This document shows, one piece after another, positions 17,375-26,249 of a stretch of DNA of 64,000 nucleotides. The stretch is from Eubacteriaceae bacterium. GTDB taxonomy: Bacteria > Bacillota > Clostridia > Lachnospirales > Lachnospiraceae. Below the pieces are notes generated by a model. That model was not told where the DNA came from. It did no database searches and saw only the letters and a list, made by a program, of their open reading frames with translations. Every line of letters starts with the position of its first letter. Position 1 is the stretch's first letter. The stretch is taken from assembly GCA_902362875.1 (NCBI GenBank), contig CABIYF010000009.1, forward strand, positions 39,624 through 103,623. The letters run 5' to 3'. The translations under genes and the position numbers were made by a program.

Positions 17375-19080
17375 ATATTACAATCGACAACCATACGATC
17401 GCAGTCCCAGCAGGTACAACGATCATGGAAGCAGCAGCCTCCATCCATATTCCAATCCCAAAACTTTGTTATTTAAAAGATATCAACGAGATTGGAGCGT
17501 GCAGAGTCTGTGTAGTTGAGATCGAAGGCCAGGACCACCTTGTAACATCATGTAACAACGTGGTTGAAGAAGGAATGACGATCTATACAAACAGTCCCAA
17601 AGTACGAAGAAACAGAAAACATACCGTAGAGATGATCCTTTCCCAGCATGATGCACAATGTGCAACTTGTGTAAGAAGTGGAAACTGTACATTACAGACG
17701 ATTGCCAATGACTTGAATGTTGTGGAAAGTCCATATAAGAAAGAAATCTGTGTAGAAGAGTGGGATACAAGATATCCACTGGTACGTGACGCAAGTAAAT
17801 GTGTCAAATGTATGCGCTGTATACAGGTATGTGATAAGGTTCAGGGAATGCATATCTGGGATGTATCTGGAACTGGAGCAAGAACAACGGTTGGAGTTTC
17901 AGGAAACAGAGATATCAAAACAGCAGACTGTGCATTATGCGGACAGTGTATCACACATTGTCCAACAGGAGCATTAAGAGAACGTGACGATACAGAAAAA
18001 TTATATCGTGCATTAGAAGATAAAGATACGATCGTTGTGGCACAGATCGCACCTGCAGTCCGTACTGCATGGGGTGAAAGTCTGGGATTATCAAGAGAAG
18101 AAGCAATGGTTGAGAAGATCGTGGATGCATTGCGAAGGATCGGTGTTGATTATGTATTTGATACAACATTTTCAGCAGACCTTACGATCATGGAAGAAGG
18201 AACCGAATTTGTAGAGAGATTTACAAAGGGAGATCTTGATATGTATCCAATGTTTACATCCTGTTGTCCGGGATGGGTAAGATTTATCAAATCCCAGTAT
18301 CCACAGATGGCAAACAGATTGTCATCTGCCAAATCTCCACAGGAGATGTTCGGAGCAGTGATGAAAACAGCATTTGCAAAGAAAATGGACATTGACCCAG
18401 ACCGTATTTTTGCGTTGTCTATCATGCCATGCCTTGCAAAGAAAGACGAAAGAGAGAAACCATTATTCCATGGTGAGTTTGCAGGACACGGAGTGGATCT
18501 CGTATTAACAACAAGAGAATTAGATCGTCTGATCCGTGCAGACCACATTGATCCAAAGACATTAAAAGATTCTGCATTTGATGCTCCATTTACAGAAGGA
18601 ACAGGAGCAGGAGTGATCTTTGGAGCAACTGGTGGAGTTATGGAAGCGGCACTTCGTTCTGCATATTACCTGATCACAGGAAAGAACCCAGAAGCAGATG
18701 CATTCAAAGAAATCCGTGGAGTAAATAAAAACGGATGGACAGAAGCCAAATTCGATATTGCCGGCAATACGGTAGAGATTGCAGTTGTTAGTGGACTTCA
18801 GAATACAAGAAATCTGATGGAAGCAATCCGTAAGAGAGAAGTACACTATCATTTTGTAGAAGTCATGGCCTGTCCAGGCGGATGTGTAGGAGGAGGCGGG
18901 CAGCCAATCCATGAAGGAAAAGAAATGGCGTCCGACCGTGGATCTAACCTATACTTCCTGGACAAGACTTCACAATTAAGATTTTCCCATGAGAATCCAG
19001 ATATCAAACATTTATATGATGAATATTTTGGAGCACCGGGAAGTCATAAAGCACATCAGTTACTGCATGTGTCAAAATAG
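17368..19080 (+). CDS. hydA: [FeFe] hydrogenase, group A catalytic subunit
   Basis: This 570-residue enzyme reduces protons to H2. Domains in order: an N-terminal 2Fe-2S ferredoxin (Cys34, 45, 48, 62); a His-Cys 4Fe-4S domain (His94, Cys98, 101, 107); a 2[4Fe-4S] ferredoxin (Cys145, 148, 151, 155 and 188, 191, 194, 198); and the H-cluster domain with L1 TSCCPGW (Cys299/300), L2 IMPCLAKKDER (Cys354) and L3 ACPGGCVGGGGQP (Cys502, Cys506). All H-cluster ligands are present. The variant L2 (LAKKDER) differs from the usual TAKKFE. Maturases HydEFG are not in the window. Translational coupling to the upstream flavoprotein indicates a complex. Confidence 0.96.
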   Translation: MVNITIDNHTIAVPAGTTIMEAAASIHIPIPKLCYLKDINEIGACRVCVVEIEGQDHLVTSCNNVVEEGMTIYTNSPKVRRNRKHTVEMILSQHDAQCATCVRSGNCTLQTIANDLNVVESPYKKEICVEEWDTRYPLVRDASKCVKCMRCIQVCDKVQGMHIWDVSGTGARTTVGVSGNRDIKTADCALCGQCITHCPTGALRERDDTEKLYRALEDKDTIVVAQIAPAVRTAWGESLGLSREEAMVEKIVDALRRIGVDYVFDTTFSADLTIMEEGTEFVERFTKGDLDMYPMFTSCCPGWVRFIKSQYPQMANRLSSAKSPQEMFGAVMKTAFAKKMDIDPDRIFALSIMPCLAKKDEREKPLFHGEFAGHGVDLVLTTRELDRLIRADHIDPKTLKDSAFDAPFTEGTGAGVIFGATGGVMEAALRSAYYLITGKNPEADAFKEIRGVNKNGWTEAKFDIAGNTVEIAVVSGLQNTRNLMEAIRKREVHYHFVEVMACPGGCVGGGGQPIHEGKEMASDRGSNLYFLDKTSQLRFSHENPDIKHLYDEYFGAPGSHKAHQLLHVSK

Positions 19081-19103
19081 CTGTTAATACCTTTTAATAT
19101 TAG

Positions 19104-19158
19104 AAAGAGATCCCAGACATCTAGAAGATATAGATTCTAAATGTCTGGGATCTCTTTT
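19104..19158. terminator. Terminator between hydA and the convergent pgi-like gene
   Basis: A 17-bp stem (AAAGAGATCCCAGACAT with its complement at 19141-19157) encloses a 20-base loop. T-rich sequence follows on the plus strand and also on the minus strand. Confidence 0.9.
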
Positions 19159-19187
19159 GTGTATCTAAAAAATGAAAAATGATCCAA

Positions 19188-19763
19188 TTACCATCGAGGA
19201 TTATCAAGGACTTTTATTTCGCCATCAATTTCACAAACAATATGACGGTATCCTTTGGTTTCGATCGTTCCATAATCATGCCCTGCATTTGCATCAAATA
19301 CATAAAAAGCAGTCAGGACTTCATCACCGGTATTAATAGTACGGTGAGCATATCCGCGTGGAACATAAAGAGCTTTTCCCTTCTCCATCCGTTCAACTTT
19401 CCAGTCTCCGTCAAGATTTTCAAGCATCATATAGCCCTTACCTTTTAACGTATAATAAACTTCGGCAGTATCCACGATCTGATGAAAATGCCCTTTGGTC
19501 ATATAATATTCATTCCCGATCTTTCCGGGATGGATCATTGTTGTGCCAAATGCAAGATCTCCGGCACGTTCCGGGCATCCAAGTTCATAAAATTCATAGA
19601 TCAAAGGATCTTCCTTCTTAAGAATTTCATCAACAACTTCCTGATCCTGATACATATCTTTCATCTGGGAAAGATAACGTTTTGTAGTTTCTGCGTGTCT
19701 GGACAGACCATCGTTTAGATCAAAATCTAAAGTAAAAGCCTGATCCCAGTTAAACTGATTCAT
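19188..19763 (-). CDS. pgiA: Cupin-type glucose-6-phosphate isomerase
   Basis: This 191-residue cupin resembles the archaeal-type phosphoglucose isomerase that interconverts glucose-6-phosphate and fructose-6-phosphate with a bound metal. The metal-binding segment TKGHFHQIVDTAEVYY (about 88-103) and YVPRGYAHRTINTG (about 132-145) carry the His and Glu ligands. The LEN length matches this family (about 190) and not the 450-550-residue classical Pgi. It lies 26 bases downstream of deoC on the same strand and probably shares its promoter, linking deoxyribose or other sugar use to glycolysis. Confidence 0.87.
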   Translation of the reverse strand: MNQFNWDQAFTLDFDLNDGLSRHAETTKRYLSQMKDMYQDQEVVDEILKKEDPLIYEFYELGCPERAGDLAFGTTMIHPGKIGNEYYMTKGHFHQIVDTAEVYYTLKGKGYMMLENLDGDWKVERMEKGKALYVPRGYAHRTINTGDEVLTAFYVFDANAGHDYGTIETKGYRHIVCEIDGEIKVLDNPRW

Positions 19764-19789
19764 AAACAGCCTCCTAAAGAAAGAATTCC

Positions 19790-20500
19790 CTAAATCTCAA
19801 GAGTGGAAACTCCTTGTTCTTTCATCATAGTTTCAAAATCTTTGATAATAGCGATTCCGGCACTTGTTCCGATACGCTCAGCACCACATTCAACCATTTT
19901 CATAAATGTCTTGGCATCACGGATTCCTCCAGCAGCTTTTACCTTTACTTCATCGCCAACATGCTCTTTCATTAATTTGACATCATCAAAGGTAGCACCG
20001 CCAGTACCAAATCCAGTGGATGTTTTGATATAGTCAGGTTTCACTTCTTTTGCGATCTCGCAAAGTTTGATCTTTTCGTCATCAGTCAGATAACAGTTTT
20101 CAAAAATGACTTTGCATGTAACATCTTTTTCATGGCAGGCAGCAACGATCTGTGCCATCTCGTCTTTGATATAATCCCAGTTAGAAGCTTTGATCTCTGT
20201 CTGATTCACAACATAATCAATTTCATTTGCACCATTTGCAATGGCATCTTTTGTGTCAAATACTTTGGAAGCGATCGTTGTCTGACCTAATGGGAAAGAA
20301 ATGGCAGCACCAGTATGAATATCTGTTCCTTCCAGTAACTTCGCACATAATGCAGACTGCACCTGATTGATCGCAACCATGGCAAAATGATGTTCCTTTG
20401 CTTCAGTACATAAGATCTCCATGTCTTTTGGAGAAGCGTCCGTGTGTAAATTTGTATGATCGATCATTCTGGCAAGATCATCTAATGTATATGATTTCAT
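19790..20500 (-). CDS. deoC: Deoxyribose-phosphate aldolase
   Basis: This 236-residue class I aldolase splits 2-deoxyribose-5-phosphate into glyceraldehyde-3-phosphate and acetaldehyde. The Schiff-base lysine lies in [15 protein letters not shown], and the second active-site lysine in [11 protein letters not shown]. The ASISFPLG-like stretch AAISFPLGQ and NEIDYVVN are family-typical. Length is normal. It is transcribed from a strong promoter at 20547-20575, divergent from a GntR regulator, and leads into the pgi-like gene. Confidence 0.95.
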   Translation of the reverse strand: MKSYTLDDLARMIDHTNLHTDASPKDMEILCTEAKEHHFAMVAINQVQSALCAKLLEGTDIHTGAAISFPLGQTTIASKVFDTKDAIANGANEIDYVVNQTEIKASNWDYIKDEMAQIVAACHEKDVTCKVIFENCYLTDDEKIKLCEIAKEVKPDYIKTSTGFGTGGATFDDVKLMKEHVGDEVKVKAAGGIRDAKTFMKMVECGAERIGTSAGIAIIKDFETMMKEQGVSTLEI

Positions 20501-20546
20501 AAAAAACCTCCTGTTTTTGCTGATATGTTTGTTTCATGTTAATTAT

Positions 20547-20575
20547 AATATAACATTATGTAATTATTATGTCAA
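20547..20575 (-). promoter_or_regulatory. Strong promoter of deoC-pgi with phased ATTATGT repeats
   Basis: On the minus strand TTGACA (20570-20575) and TATATT (20547-20552) are 17 bases apart. On the plus strand ATTATGT occurs at 20555, 20566 and 20577, exactly 11 bases apart, covering the spacer and -35 box. This looks like an operator, probably for the divergent GntR regulator. Confidence 0.82.
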
Positions 20576-20605
20576 TATTATGTAAGCGAAATAGTGGAAA
20601 ATAAA

Positions 20606-20634
20606 TTGACATAAAATAAAAAATCCGGTAAAGT
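20606..20634 (+). promoter_or_regulatory. Promoter of the GntR-family regulator
   Basis: TTGACA (20606-20611) and TAAAGT (20629-20634) are 17 bases apart, 27 bases before ATG 20661. It is back to back with the deoC promoter. Confidence 0.75.
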
Positions 20635-20660
20635 GAAAGAAAAAAGAAAGAGAGTCTAGA

Positions 20661-21383
20661 ATGGGAGCATTTTATTTAGATATAAAAAAAGATTTATTAG
20701 ATAAGATTCTAACCGGAGTCTACCCACAGGGAAGTATCATACCAAATGAATATGAACTGGCAGAGATCTATAAGGTCAGCCGCCCGACGATCCGCAAAGC
20801 AGTACAGATTCTGGTGGATGAAGGCTATTTAGAAAAACGCAAAAAAAGAGGAACGATCGTATGTGATCCAACGATCCGGCAGGAATTTGCGCAGGTGATT
20901 CAGACATTTGATAAGGAAATAAAGGAAAAAGGACTGACGCCATCAACGAAAGTTCTGACATTTAAACAAGAAAAAGCAGACGAGGAAGTCAGACAGAAAC
21001 TGAATCTGACTGAAACAGAAAAAGTCTATAAACTTGTAAGACTAAGATACATAGATGATCAGCCAAATGTCTTGGTTACAACATATGTGCCATGCAGGCT
21101 GTTTGAACATTTGTCAGAAGTTGATTTTGAAAAGGAAAGTTTATATCAGACATTTCATAAGGAAGGAAGAGATATTACATCCATAGAGCGAAAACTGGAT
21201 GTGATACTGGCAGATGAGACATGTGCAGACCTTTTGGACATCAAAAATGGAGATCCACTATTTTATTTTCATTCCACAGGATATGATGCAGCACATACTG
21301 CGATTGAATATTCCATTGCAAAATACCGGGGTGACCGGAACAGTTTTGTTTTTGAACTTTCGAATACCGTGTACTATTCTTAA
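20661..21383 (+). CDS. GntR family transcriptional regulator, HutC/UTRA type
   Basis: This 240-residue protein has an N-terminal winged helix with the GntR signature IIPNEYELAEIYKVSRPTIR (about 26-45) and a C-terminal UTRA effector domain (about 90-232) that binds a small sugar or amino-acid-like ligand. Because it is divergent from deoC-pgi and shares a ~160-base control region with repeated ATTATGT boxes, it probably represses those genes and itself. The ligand is unknown; a sugar phosphate is a reasonable guess. Confidence 0.92.
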   Translation: MGAFYLDIKKDLLDKILTGVYPQGSIIPNEYELAEIYKVSRPTIRKAVQILVDEGYLEKRKKRGTIVCDPTIRQEFAQVIQTFDKEIKEKGLTPSTKVLTFKQEKADEEVRQKLNLTETEKVYKLVRLRYIDDQPNVLVTTYVPCRLFEHLSEVDFEKESLYQTFHKEGRDITSIERKLDVILADETCADLLDIKNGDPLFYFHSTGYDAAHTAIEYSIAKYRGDRNSFVFELSNTVYYS

Positions 21384-21391
21384 TACATTTA

Positions 21392-21420
21392 TTTACAACT
21401 ATCAGTTTTTTTGGTATGAT
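21392..21420 (+). promoter_or_regulatory. Promoter of the isocitrate dehydrogenase gene
   Basis: TTTACA (21392-21397) and TATGAT (21415-21420) are 17 bases apart. CAGGAGGAACAACC precedes ATG 21485. Confidence 0.75.
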
Positions 21421-21484
21421 AAACAACAATAAGCTGAAAATAACAGCCAGACAGCAAATATAACGTAACGCAGGAGGAACAACC

Positions 21485-22684
21485 ATGAGCAAAATTCAGA
21501 TGACAACTCCATTAGTAGAGATGGACGGAGATGAGATGACAAGAATTCTTTGGAAGATGATCAAAGATGAACTGTTATTACCATTTATTGATTTAAAGAC
21601 AGAATATTACGACCTTGGGTTGGAACACAGAAACGAGACAAACGATCAGGTAACATTTGATTCTGCAGAAGCTACAAAGAAATATGGTGTAGCAGTCAAA
21701 TGTGCAACAATCACTCCAAATGCAGCACGTATGGACGAATATGACTTAAAAGAGATGTGGAAGAGTCCAAACGGAACAATTCGTGCGATTTTAGATGGAA
21801 CAGTGTTCAGAGCACCGATCACAGTCAAAGGAATCGAGCCAACGGTCAGCAAATGGAAGAAACCGATCACAATCGCAAGACATGCTTATGGTGATGTATA
21901 CAAAGGCGTTGAAATCAAAGTTCCAGGTGCAGGAAAAGCAGAATTAGTATTCACAGGAGAAGATGGTACAGAGATCAGAGAGACAATCCATGATTTTGAC
22001 GGACCAGGTGTGATTCAGGGAATGCACAACATTGACGATTCTATCGCAAGTTTTGCAAGAAGCTGCTTTACATATGCGCTGGATACAAAACAGGATCTGT
22101 GGTTTGCAACAAAAGATACGATCTCTAAGAAATACGACCACACATTCAAAGACATTTTCCAGGAAATCTTTGATGCAGAATACAAAGAGAAATTTGACGA
22201 AGCAGGAATTGAATATTTCTACACACTGATCGACGATGCAGTAGCACGTGTTATGAAATCAGAAGGTGGATTTATCTGGGCATGTAAGAACTATGACGGA
22301 GACGTTATGAGTGATATGATCTCCTCTGCATTCGGATCATTAGCAATGATGACATCTGTATTAGTATCACCACACGGATACTATGAATATGAAGCAGCTC
22401 ATGGAACAGTACAGCGTCATTATTACAAACACCTGAAAGGGGAAGAGACATCTACAAACTCTGTAGCAACAATCTTCGCATGGACAGGAGCGTTAAGAAA
22501 ACGTGGAGAATTAGATGGCAATAAAGAATTAATGGAATTCGCTGACAAGCTTGAGAAAGCAACATTAGATACGATCGAGAGCGGAACAATGACAAAAGAC
22601 TTAGCACTTATCACAACTCTTGAGAATGTAAATGCTGTAAACAGTGAAGACTTTATTAAGGCAATTGCAGAACGTTTAAAATAA
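21485..22684 (+). CDS. icd: NADP-dependent isocitrate dehydrogenase
   Basis: This 399-residue enzyme converts isocitrate to 2-oxoglutarate and CO2. It belongs to the homodimeric class found in eukaryotic cytosol and some anaerobes, shown by [13 protein letters not shown] at the start, [27 protein letters not shown] (substrate loop) and [21 protein letters not shown] at the NADP site. The AAHGTVxRHY form is typical of NADP use. It has its own promoter and a very strong terminator. With citrate synthase at 53.9 kb it gives the oxidative half-TCA route to glutamate; aconitase is not in the window. Confidence 0.95.
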   Translation: MSKIQMTTPLVEMDGDEMTRILWKMIKDELLLPFIDLKTEYYDLGLEHRNETNDQVTFDSAEATKKYGVAVKCATITPNAARMDEYDLKEMWKSPNGTIRAILDGTVFRAPITVKGIEPTVSKWKKPITIARHAYGDVYKGVEIKVPGAGKAELVFTGEDGTEIRETIHDFDGPGVIQGMHNIDDSIASFARSCFTYALDTKQDLWFATKDTISKKYDHTFKDIFQEIFDAEYKEKFDEAGIEYFYTLIDDAVARVMKSEGGFIWACKNYDGDVMSDMISSAFGSLAMMTSVLVSPHGYYEYEAAHGTVQRHYYKHLKGEETSTNSVATIFAWTGALRKRGELDGNKELMEFADKLEKATLDTIESGTMTKDLALITTLENVNAVNSEDFIKAIAERLK

Positions 22685-22722
22685 TCAGAATCTTAAAAGA
22701 ACAAAAGAAATATAAAGCAGAT

Positions 22723-22776
22723 GAAAGCGGTACAGGAAGCTCATGAATCCATGAGCTTCCTGTACCGCTTTCTTAC
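22723..22776 (+). terminator. Intrinsic terminator after icd
   Basis: A perfect 23-bp stem (22723-22745 with 22750-22772) closes the tetraloop AATC. A short T-rich end follows. Confidence 0.9.
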
Positions 22777-22840
22777 TATATACGAACGGATAAATAAGTT
22801 TTGTAAATTTCATCAGGATTGAAAAAATATCCATAAAAAC

Positions 22841-22868
22841 AAAAAAACCGAAGCTTCAACTTCGGTTA
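22841..22868 (-). terminator. Terminator of the tRNA-Leu pair
   Basis: Read on the minus strand just after the tRNA, AACCGAAG pairs with CTTCGGTT and is followed by a run of T. Confidence 0.88.
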
Positions 22869-22952
22869 TGCCGATGGCGAGATTCGAACTCGCACGAACG
22901 TAAGCTCACTGCGACCTGAACACAGCGCGTCTGCCAATTCCGCCACATCGGC
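22869..22952 (-). tRNA. tRNA-Leu (anticodon CAG)
   Basis: The minus-strand sequence starts GCCGATGTGGCGGAATTGG and folds with a 7-bp acceptor stem closed by CCATCGGC. The anticodon stem CTGTG/CGCAG holds the loop TTCAGGT with anticodon CAG. A long variable arm marks it as class II tRNA-Leu, and the T loop is TTCGAAT. CCA is not encoded. It lies 5 bases downstream of the second tRNA and shares its promoter. Confidence 0.95.
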
Positions 22953-22957
22953 TTGAG

Positions 22958-23042
22958 TGCAGTTGAGGGGACTTGAACCCCTACCCAGTTAACCCGGACT
23001 AGATCCTTAGTCTAGCGCGTATGCCAATTCCGCCACAACTGC
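22958..23042 (-). tRNA. tRNA-Leu (anticodon TAA)
   Basis: The minus-strand sequence starts GCAGTTGTGGCGGAATTGG. The anticodon stem CTAGA/TCTAG holds the loop CTAAGGA with anticodon TAA. A long variable arm and the T loop TTCAAGT follow, and the acceptor stem ends in CAACTGC. CCA is not encoded. Confidence 0.95.
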
Positions 23043-23053
23043 GCAACAAGGTT

Positions 23054-23082
23054 ATAATATCACTATAGGTGTGATCTGTCAA
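23054..23082 (-). promoter_or_regulatory. Promoter of the tRNA-Leu pair
   Basis: On the minus strand TTGACA (23077-23082) and TATTAT (23054-23059) are 17 bases apart, 12 bases before the first tRNA base. This is near consensus, as expected for stable RNA. Confidence 0.9.
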
Positions 23083-23215
23083 TAAAAATTGCAAAAAAAA
23101 TTAAAAAAATTTAAAAAAGTTGCAAAATATAGATTTTAACGGACATTTTCGGTATAATCTGCATCAGAATAGTAAAGAAAAAAGAAGAAAAATTTAAAAT
23201 TCGGAGGAAAAAATT

Positions 23216-24118
23216 ATGTTGATCGGTTCTCATGTAGGGATGAAAGGCAAAGAAATGTTTCTTGGATCAGTGAAAGAGGCATTATCTTATGGAGCCAATA
23301 CATTTATGGTGTATACAGGTGCACCACAGAATACAAGAAGAAAAAAGATTGAAGAATTAAGAATCGAGGAAGGTACTCAGTTGATGAGAGAAAGCGGAAT
23401 CGATACATTTGTCGTTCACGCACCATATATCATCAATCTTGCCAATACGACAAAGTCAGAGACATTTGAACTGGCAGTCGAATTTCTGGAAGTGGAAGTA
23501 GAACGTACCAAAGCCATGGGAAGTCATACCCTCGTGCTTCATCCGGGTTCTCATGTTGGAGCAGGTTTAGACAAAGGGATTGACCGCATCATTGAAGGAC
23601 TTAACAAAGTCATGTACAAAGATATGCCGGTTCAGATCGCACTTGAGACGATGGCAGGCAAAGGAAGCGAGATCGGACGTGAGTTTGAGGAATTAAAAAG
23701 AATCTATGATGGTGTTAAATACCCTGAGAATCTAAGAGTATGTTTTGATACCTGTCATGTAAGTGACAGCGGACTTGATCTGACAGAAGGATTTGAAGCA
23801 GTAATCGATAAATTTGATAAGGCAGTTGGCAAAGACCAGATTGCAGTCTTTCATATCAACGACAGCAAGAATCCAGTCGGAGCAGGCAAAGACCGCCACG
23901 AGAATCTTGGATTTGGAACGATCGGATTTGAGACATTAAATCATATCGTTCATCATAAAGATTTTGAGAATGTACCAAAGATCTTAGAGACACCATATAT
24001 CAAAACAGAAGATGGAAAGAAATCCTATCCGCCATACAAATACGAGATTGAAATGCTTCGCACAGAAACATTCGATCCACAGATGAAAGAAAAGATTTTG
24101 GAGGATCATGCAAAATGA
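23216..24118 (+). CDS. nfo: Deoxyribonuclease IV (AP endonuclease)
   Basis: This 300-residue TIM-barrel endonuclease cuts DNA at abasic sites during base-excision repair. The zinc ligands lie in the family motifs: [68 protein letters not shown] and ILETPY. Length is normal (280-300). CGGAGG precedes ATG 23216. A TATAAT-like box at 23153-23158 suggests the promoter, though no good -35 is seen. It overlaps the next gene by 4 bases (ATGA). Confidence 0.95.
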   Translation: MLIGSHVGMKGKEMFLGSVKEALSYGANTFMVYTGAPQNTRRKKIEELRIEEGTQLMRESGIDTFVVHAPYIINLANTTKSETFELAVEFLEVEVERTKAMGSHTLVLHPGSHVGAGLDKGIDRIIEGLNKVMYKDMPVQIALETMAGKGSEIGREFEELKRIYDGVKYPENLRVCFDTCHVSDSGLDLTEGFEAVIDKFDKAVGKDQIAVFHINDSKNPVGAGKDRHENLGFGTIGFETLNHIVHHKDFENVPKILETPYIKTEDGKKSYPPYKYEIEMLRTETFDPQMKEKILEDHAK

Positions 24119-24789
24119 AGATCACATTTATAGAACACAGCGGTTTTATGGTAGAAATGGAACGCACAGTGTTATTATTCGACTATTATCAGGGAGAGAT
24201 TCCAGCATTTGATAAAGAGAAGACATTATATGTGTTTGTATCCCACAGCCACGCAGACCACTATAATCCGGTTATCTGGAAATTAAAAGAGCAATATGAA
24301 AAAGTGCAGTATATCATATCCGATGATGTGAAAACAAAGGAAGATGCACGAATCATGAAACCACATGAGAAAAACGAAATAGGAGAGATCACAGTAGAAA
24401 CTTTAAAATCGAATGATATGGGAGTGGCATACATTGTTGAAGCAGAAGGAAAGGTGATCTACCATGCAGGTGATCTAAACTGGTGGCATTGGAATGGAGA
24501 ACCAGAGGAAGACAACGAATATTACAAAAATACCTTCCAGGAAGAGATGAAATATCTGGAAGGTAAGAAGATTGATGTTGCATTTATGCTGCTTGACCCA
24601 AGACAGGAAGATAAATACTGCTGGGGAATGAATTATTTTCTGGAGCATACGGATTGCAAAACAGTATTTCCAATGCACTGCTTCCAAAAATACAAGATCA
24701 ACCATCACTATCTAAATTGTGATGATGGCCGCAAATGGAATCAGATCGTAAAAGATATCACTAAGGAAGGTCAGTGTTTTGACATCTGA
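24115..24789 (+). CDS. MBL-fold metal-dependent hydrolase, UlaG-like
   Basis: This 224-residue metallo-beta-lactamase-fold protein has the HSHADHYNP metal-binding motif (near 43-51), a later [10 protein letters not shown] carrying the ligand His-Asp, and PMHCFQKY near the C-terminus. Proteins of this shape (UlaG/YfiH-like) hydrolyse phosphodiester or lactone bonds; the substrate is unknown. The 4-base overlap with nfo indicates translational coupling and hints at a nucleic-acid or nucleotide role, which is inference only. Confidence 0.85.
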   Translation: MKITFIEHSGFMVEMERTVLLFDYYQGEIPAFDKEKTLYVFVSHSHADHYNPVIWKLKEQYEKVQYIISDDVKTKEDARIMKPHEKNEIGEITVETLKSNDMGVAYIVEAEGKVIYHAGDLNWWHWNGEPEEDNEYYKNTFQEEMKYLEGKKIDVAFMLLDPRQEDKYCWGMNYFLEHTDCKTVFPMHCFQKYKINHHYLNCDDGRKWNQIVKDITKEGQCFDI

Positions 24790-25284
24790 TCATTGATGAT
24801 GATCTATTTCGATAACGTTCCATTCACCGATCAGGCGGTCAAGGGAATAAGAAGCATTGGCAGGGCTTGTGGAAGGAAGTTTCACAGCTTTGATCCCTGT
24901 CATTTTTTCGCAATATTTATGATAAAGTTTATAAGCGGTTCCACCATTGGTATATATCTGACGGATCGGAGCCGCTTTTAATATATCTGAGAAGTTATTT
25001 GGAACTGCATTTTTAATACTACTGTCACTAGAGCCTTCAATATCGCAGGAGGCAATCACATCCCACACCGCAATATGATTTCTTAATAAAAACTCTTTCT
25101 TCTCGTCGATCGTCTCAGGCAGCACATCATTTACGACGGCAGATAATACTTTCCAGAAACGATTTTGTTTATGATGATAAAAGAATTGTCCTTCTCTGGA
25201 TTTTACAGAAGGAAACGAACCAAGAATTAAAATCTCGCTGTTTTTATTGTATACAGGTGGAATTTCATGAATCACATGTGTCAT
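24790..25284 (-). CDS. DNA-deoxyinosine glycosylase (family 6 uracil-DNA glycosylase superfamily)
   Basis: This 164-residue protein has the HDG motifs LILGSFPSVKSREGQFFYHHKQNRFW (within about 19-45) and KLPSTSPANA near the C-terminus, which form the base-recognition and catalytic pocket. Family members remove hypoxanthine (deaminated adenine) from DNA. It converges on the MBL gene with no space between their stop codons and no visible terminator there. The nearby nfo gene, on the other strand, acts in the next repair step. Confidence 0.87.
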   Translation of the reverse strand: MTHVIHEIPPVYNKNSEILILGSFPSVKSREGQFFYHHKQNRFWKVLSAVVNDVLPETIDEKKEFLLRNHIAVWDVIASCDIEGSSDSSIKNAVPNNFSDILKAAPIRQIYTNGGTAYKLYHKYCEKMTGIKAVKLPSTSPANASYSLDRLIGEWNVIEIDHHQ

Positions 25285-25405
25285 GTCAAACTGTCCTTTC
25301 TTTTGTTTTTTCTACATTTTACTACATATATTTTAACAGATGATGAAAAAGTGTGAAAGAATCCGTCAAAATCTGTAGGAAGTTGTTGGCTTTTTAACCT
25401 ATATT

Positions 25406-25438
25406 TTGACAAAGTATTTCTACGCTCTTTTTTATAAT
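25406..25438 (+). promoter_or_regulatory. spoIIG-type promoter with long spacer
   Basis: A perfect TTGACA (25406-25411) and a perfect TATAAT (25433-25438) are separated by 21 bases instead of 17. The Bacillus subtilis spoIIG promoter is known for the same defect (22-base spacing), corrected by phosphorylated Spo0A. TTTGTCAA-like boxes overlap the -35 (reverse strand) and CCGTCAAAA lies about 45 bases upstream, resembling Spo0A boxes. Confidence 0.72.
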
Positions 25439-25444
25439 TGCATT

Positions 25445-26245
25445 ATGTATTTCATAGAGATGTTTTTGGAACAATGGGTGATGGGGATCATACAACTCAT
25501 TTTGCTTGGAACAATCTTAAAAAAGAAGATGAAATACTTAAGAATGTTGTATTCCGCAGGAATTGGAAGCCTTGGCGGGTGTCTGATCGTTGAATATTGT
25601 AGTAAATATCATACGTTAAGTTTTTGCCTGATAGAACCGGTTTTGATCATAACGATGAAAACGGCATATGAGATATCTATGAAAAAAGCGGTGATTTACA
25701 GTGTGTATGCATGGATGACGAGCGCAGTAAGCGGCGGTGTTTTCACAGTGATAAGACAGCATTTTTTGATGCCGTGGATCATATGTGCAGCGGCTACACC
25801 AGTTTTGATAAGAAAAGGATACCATTTATTTGGAAAAGATTTTCTGGAAAAACAAGAAAGTTTTTATGAAGTTGAATTTCTATGGAACGATACGAGAGTC
25901 TGCGTATGCGGTTTTGTAGATACAGGAAATTTCTTATATGACCCGATCAGTCATCTTCCAGTCTGCATTCTGGAAGAAGAAGCATTCAAGAGGTATTTTC
26001 ATCATTCCTTAGAGGAATTTATCAAAAAGTATGAAACTGACAAGATTCGTCTGATTCCTTATCGAAGTATTGGAAAAGAAGGGGGAATCATGACAGCAAT
26101 CTATGTCAGTAATCTAAAGATCATGAAGGAAAAACGAAGGATAGAAGTACCACATGCAGTGATCGCAGTTTCCAAAGTCTCTTTATCAAAATGGGGACAA
26201 TATGAAATGTTGCTGCATCCGGACTTGATAAAAAATGGGAGGTAA
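25445..26245 (+). CDS. spoIIGA: SpoIIGA, membrane aspartic protease that activates pro-SigE
   Basis: The N-terminal half has five or so membrane segments and the C-terminal half carries the aspartic-protease motif [11 protein letters not shown] (Asp159 if counted from 25445). The start at ATG 25445 fits the family beginning (a first membrane helix at once); the upstream TTG at 25406 is the -35 box. There is no ribosome site before 25445, which lies at the expected transcription start, so translation may be leaderless or begin at a nearby Met. The family cleaves the SigE pro-sequence in the mother cell. It is followed by sigE. Confidence 0.9.
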   Translation: MYFIEMFLEQWVMGIIQLILLGTILKKKMKYLRMLYSAGIGSLGGCLIVEYCSKYHTLSFCLIEPVLIITMKTAYEISMKKAVIYSVYAWMTSAVSGGVFTVIRQHFLMPWIICAAATPVLIRKGYHLFGKDFLEKQESFYEVEFLWNDTRVCVCGFVDTGNFLYDPISHLPVCILEEEAFKRYFHHSLEEFIKKYETDKIRLIPYRSIGKEGGIMTAIYVSNLKIMKEKRRIEVPHAVIAVSKVSLSKWGQYEMLLHPDLIKNGR

Positions 26246-26249
26246 TATC

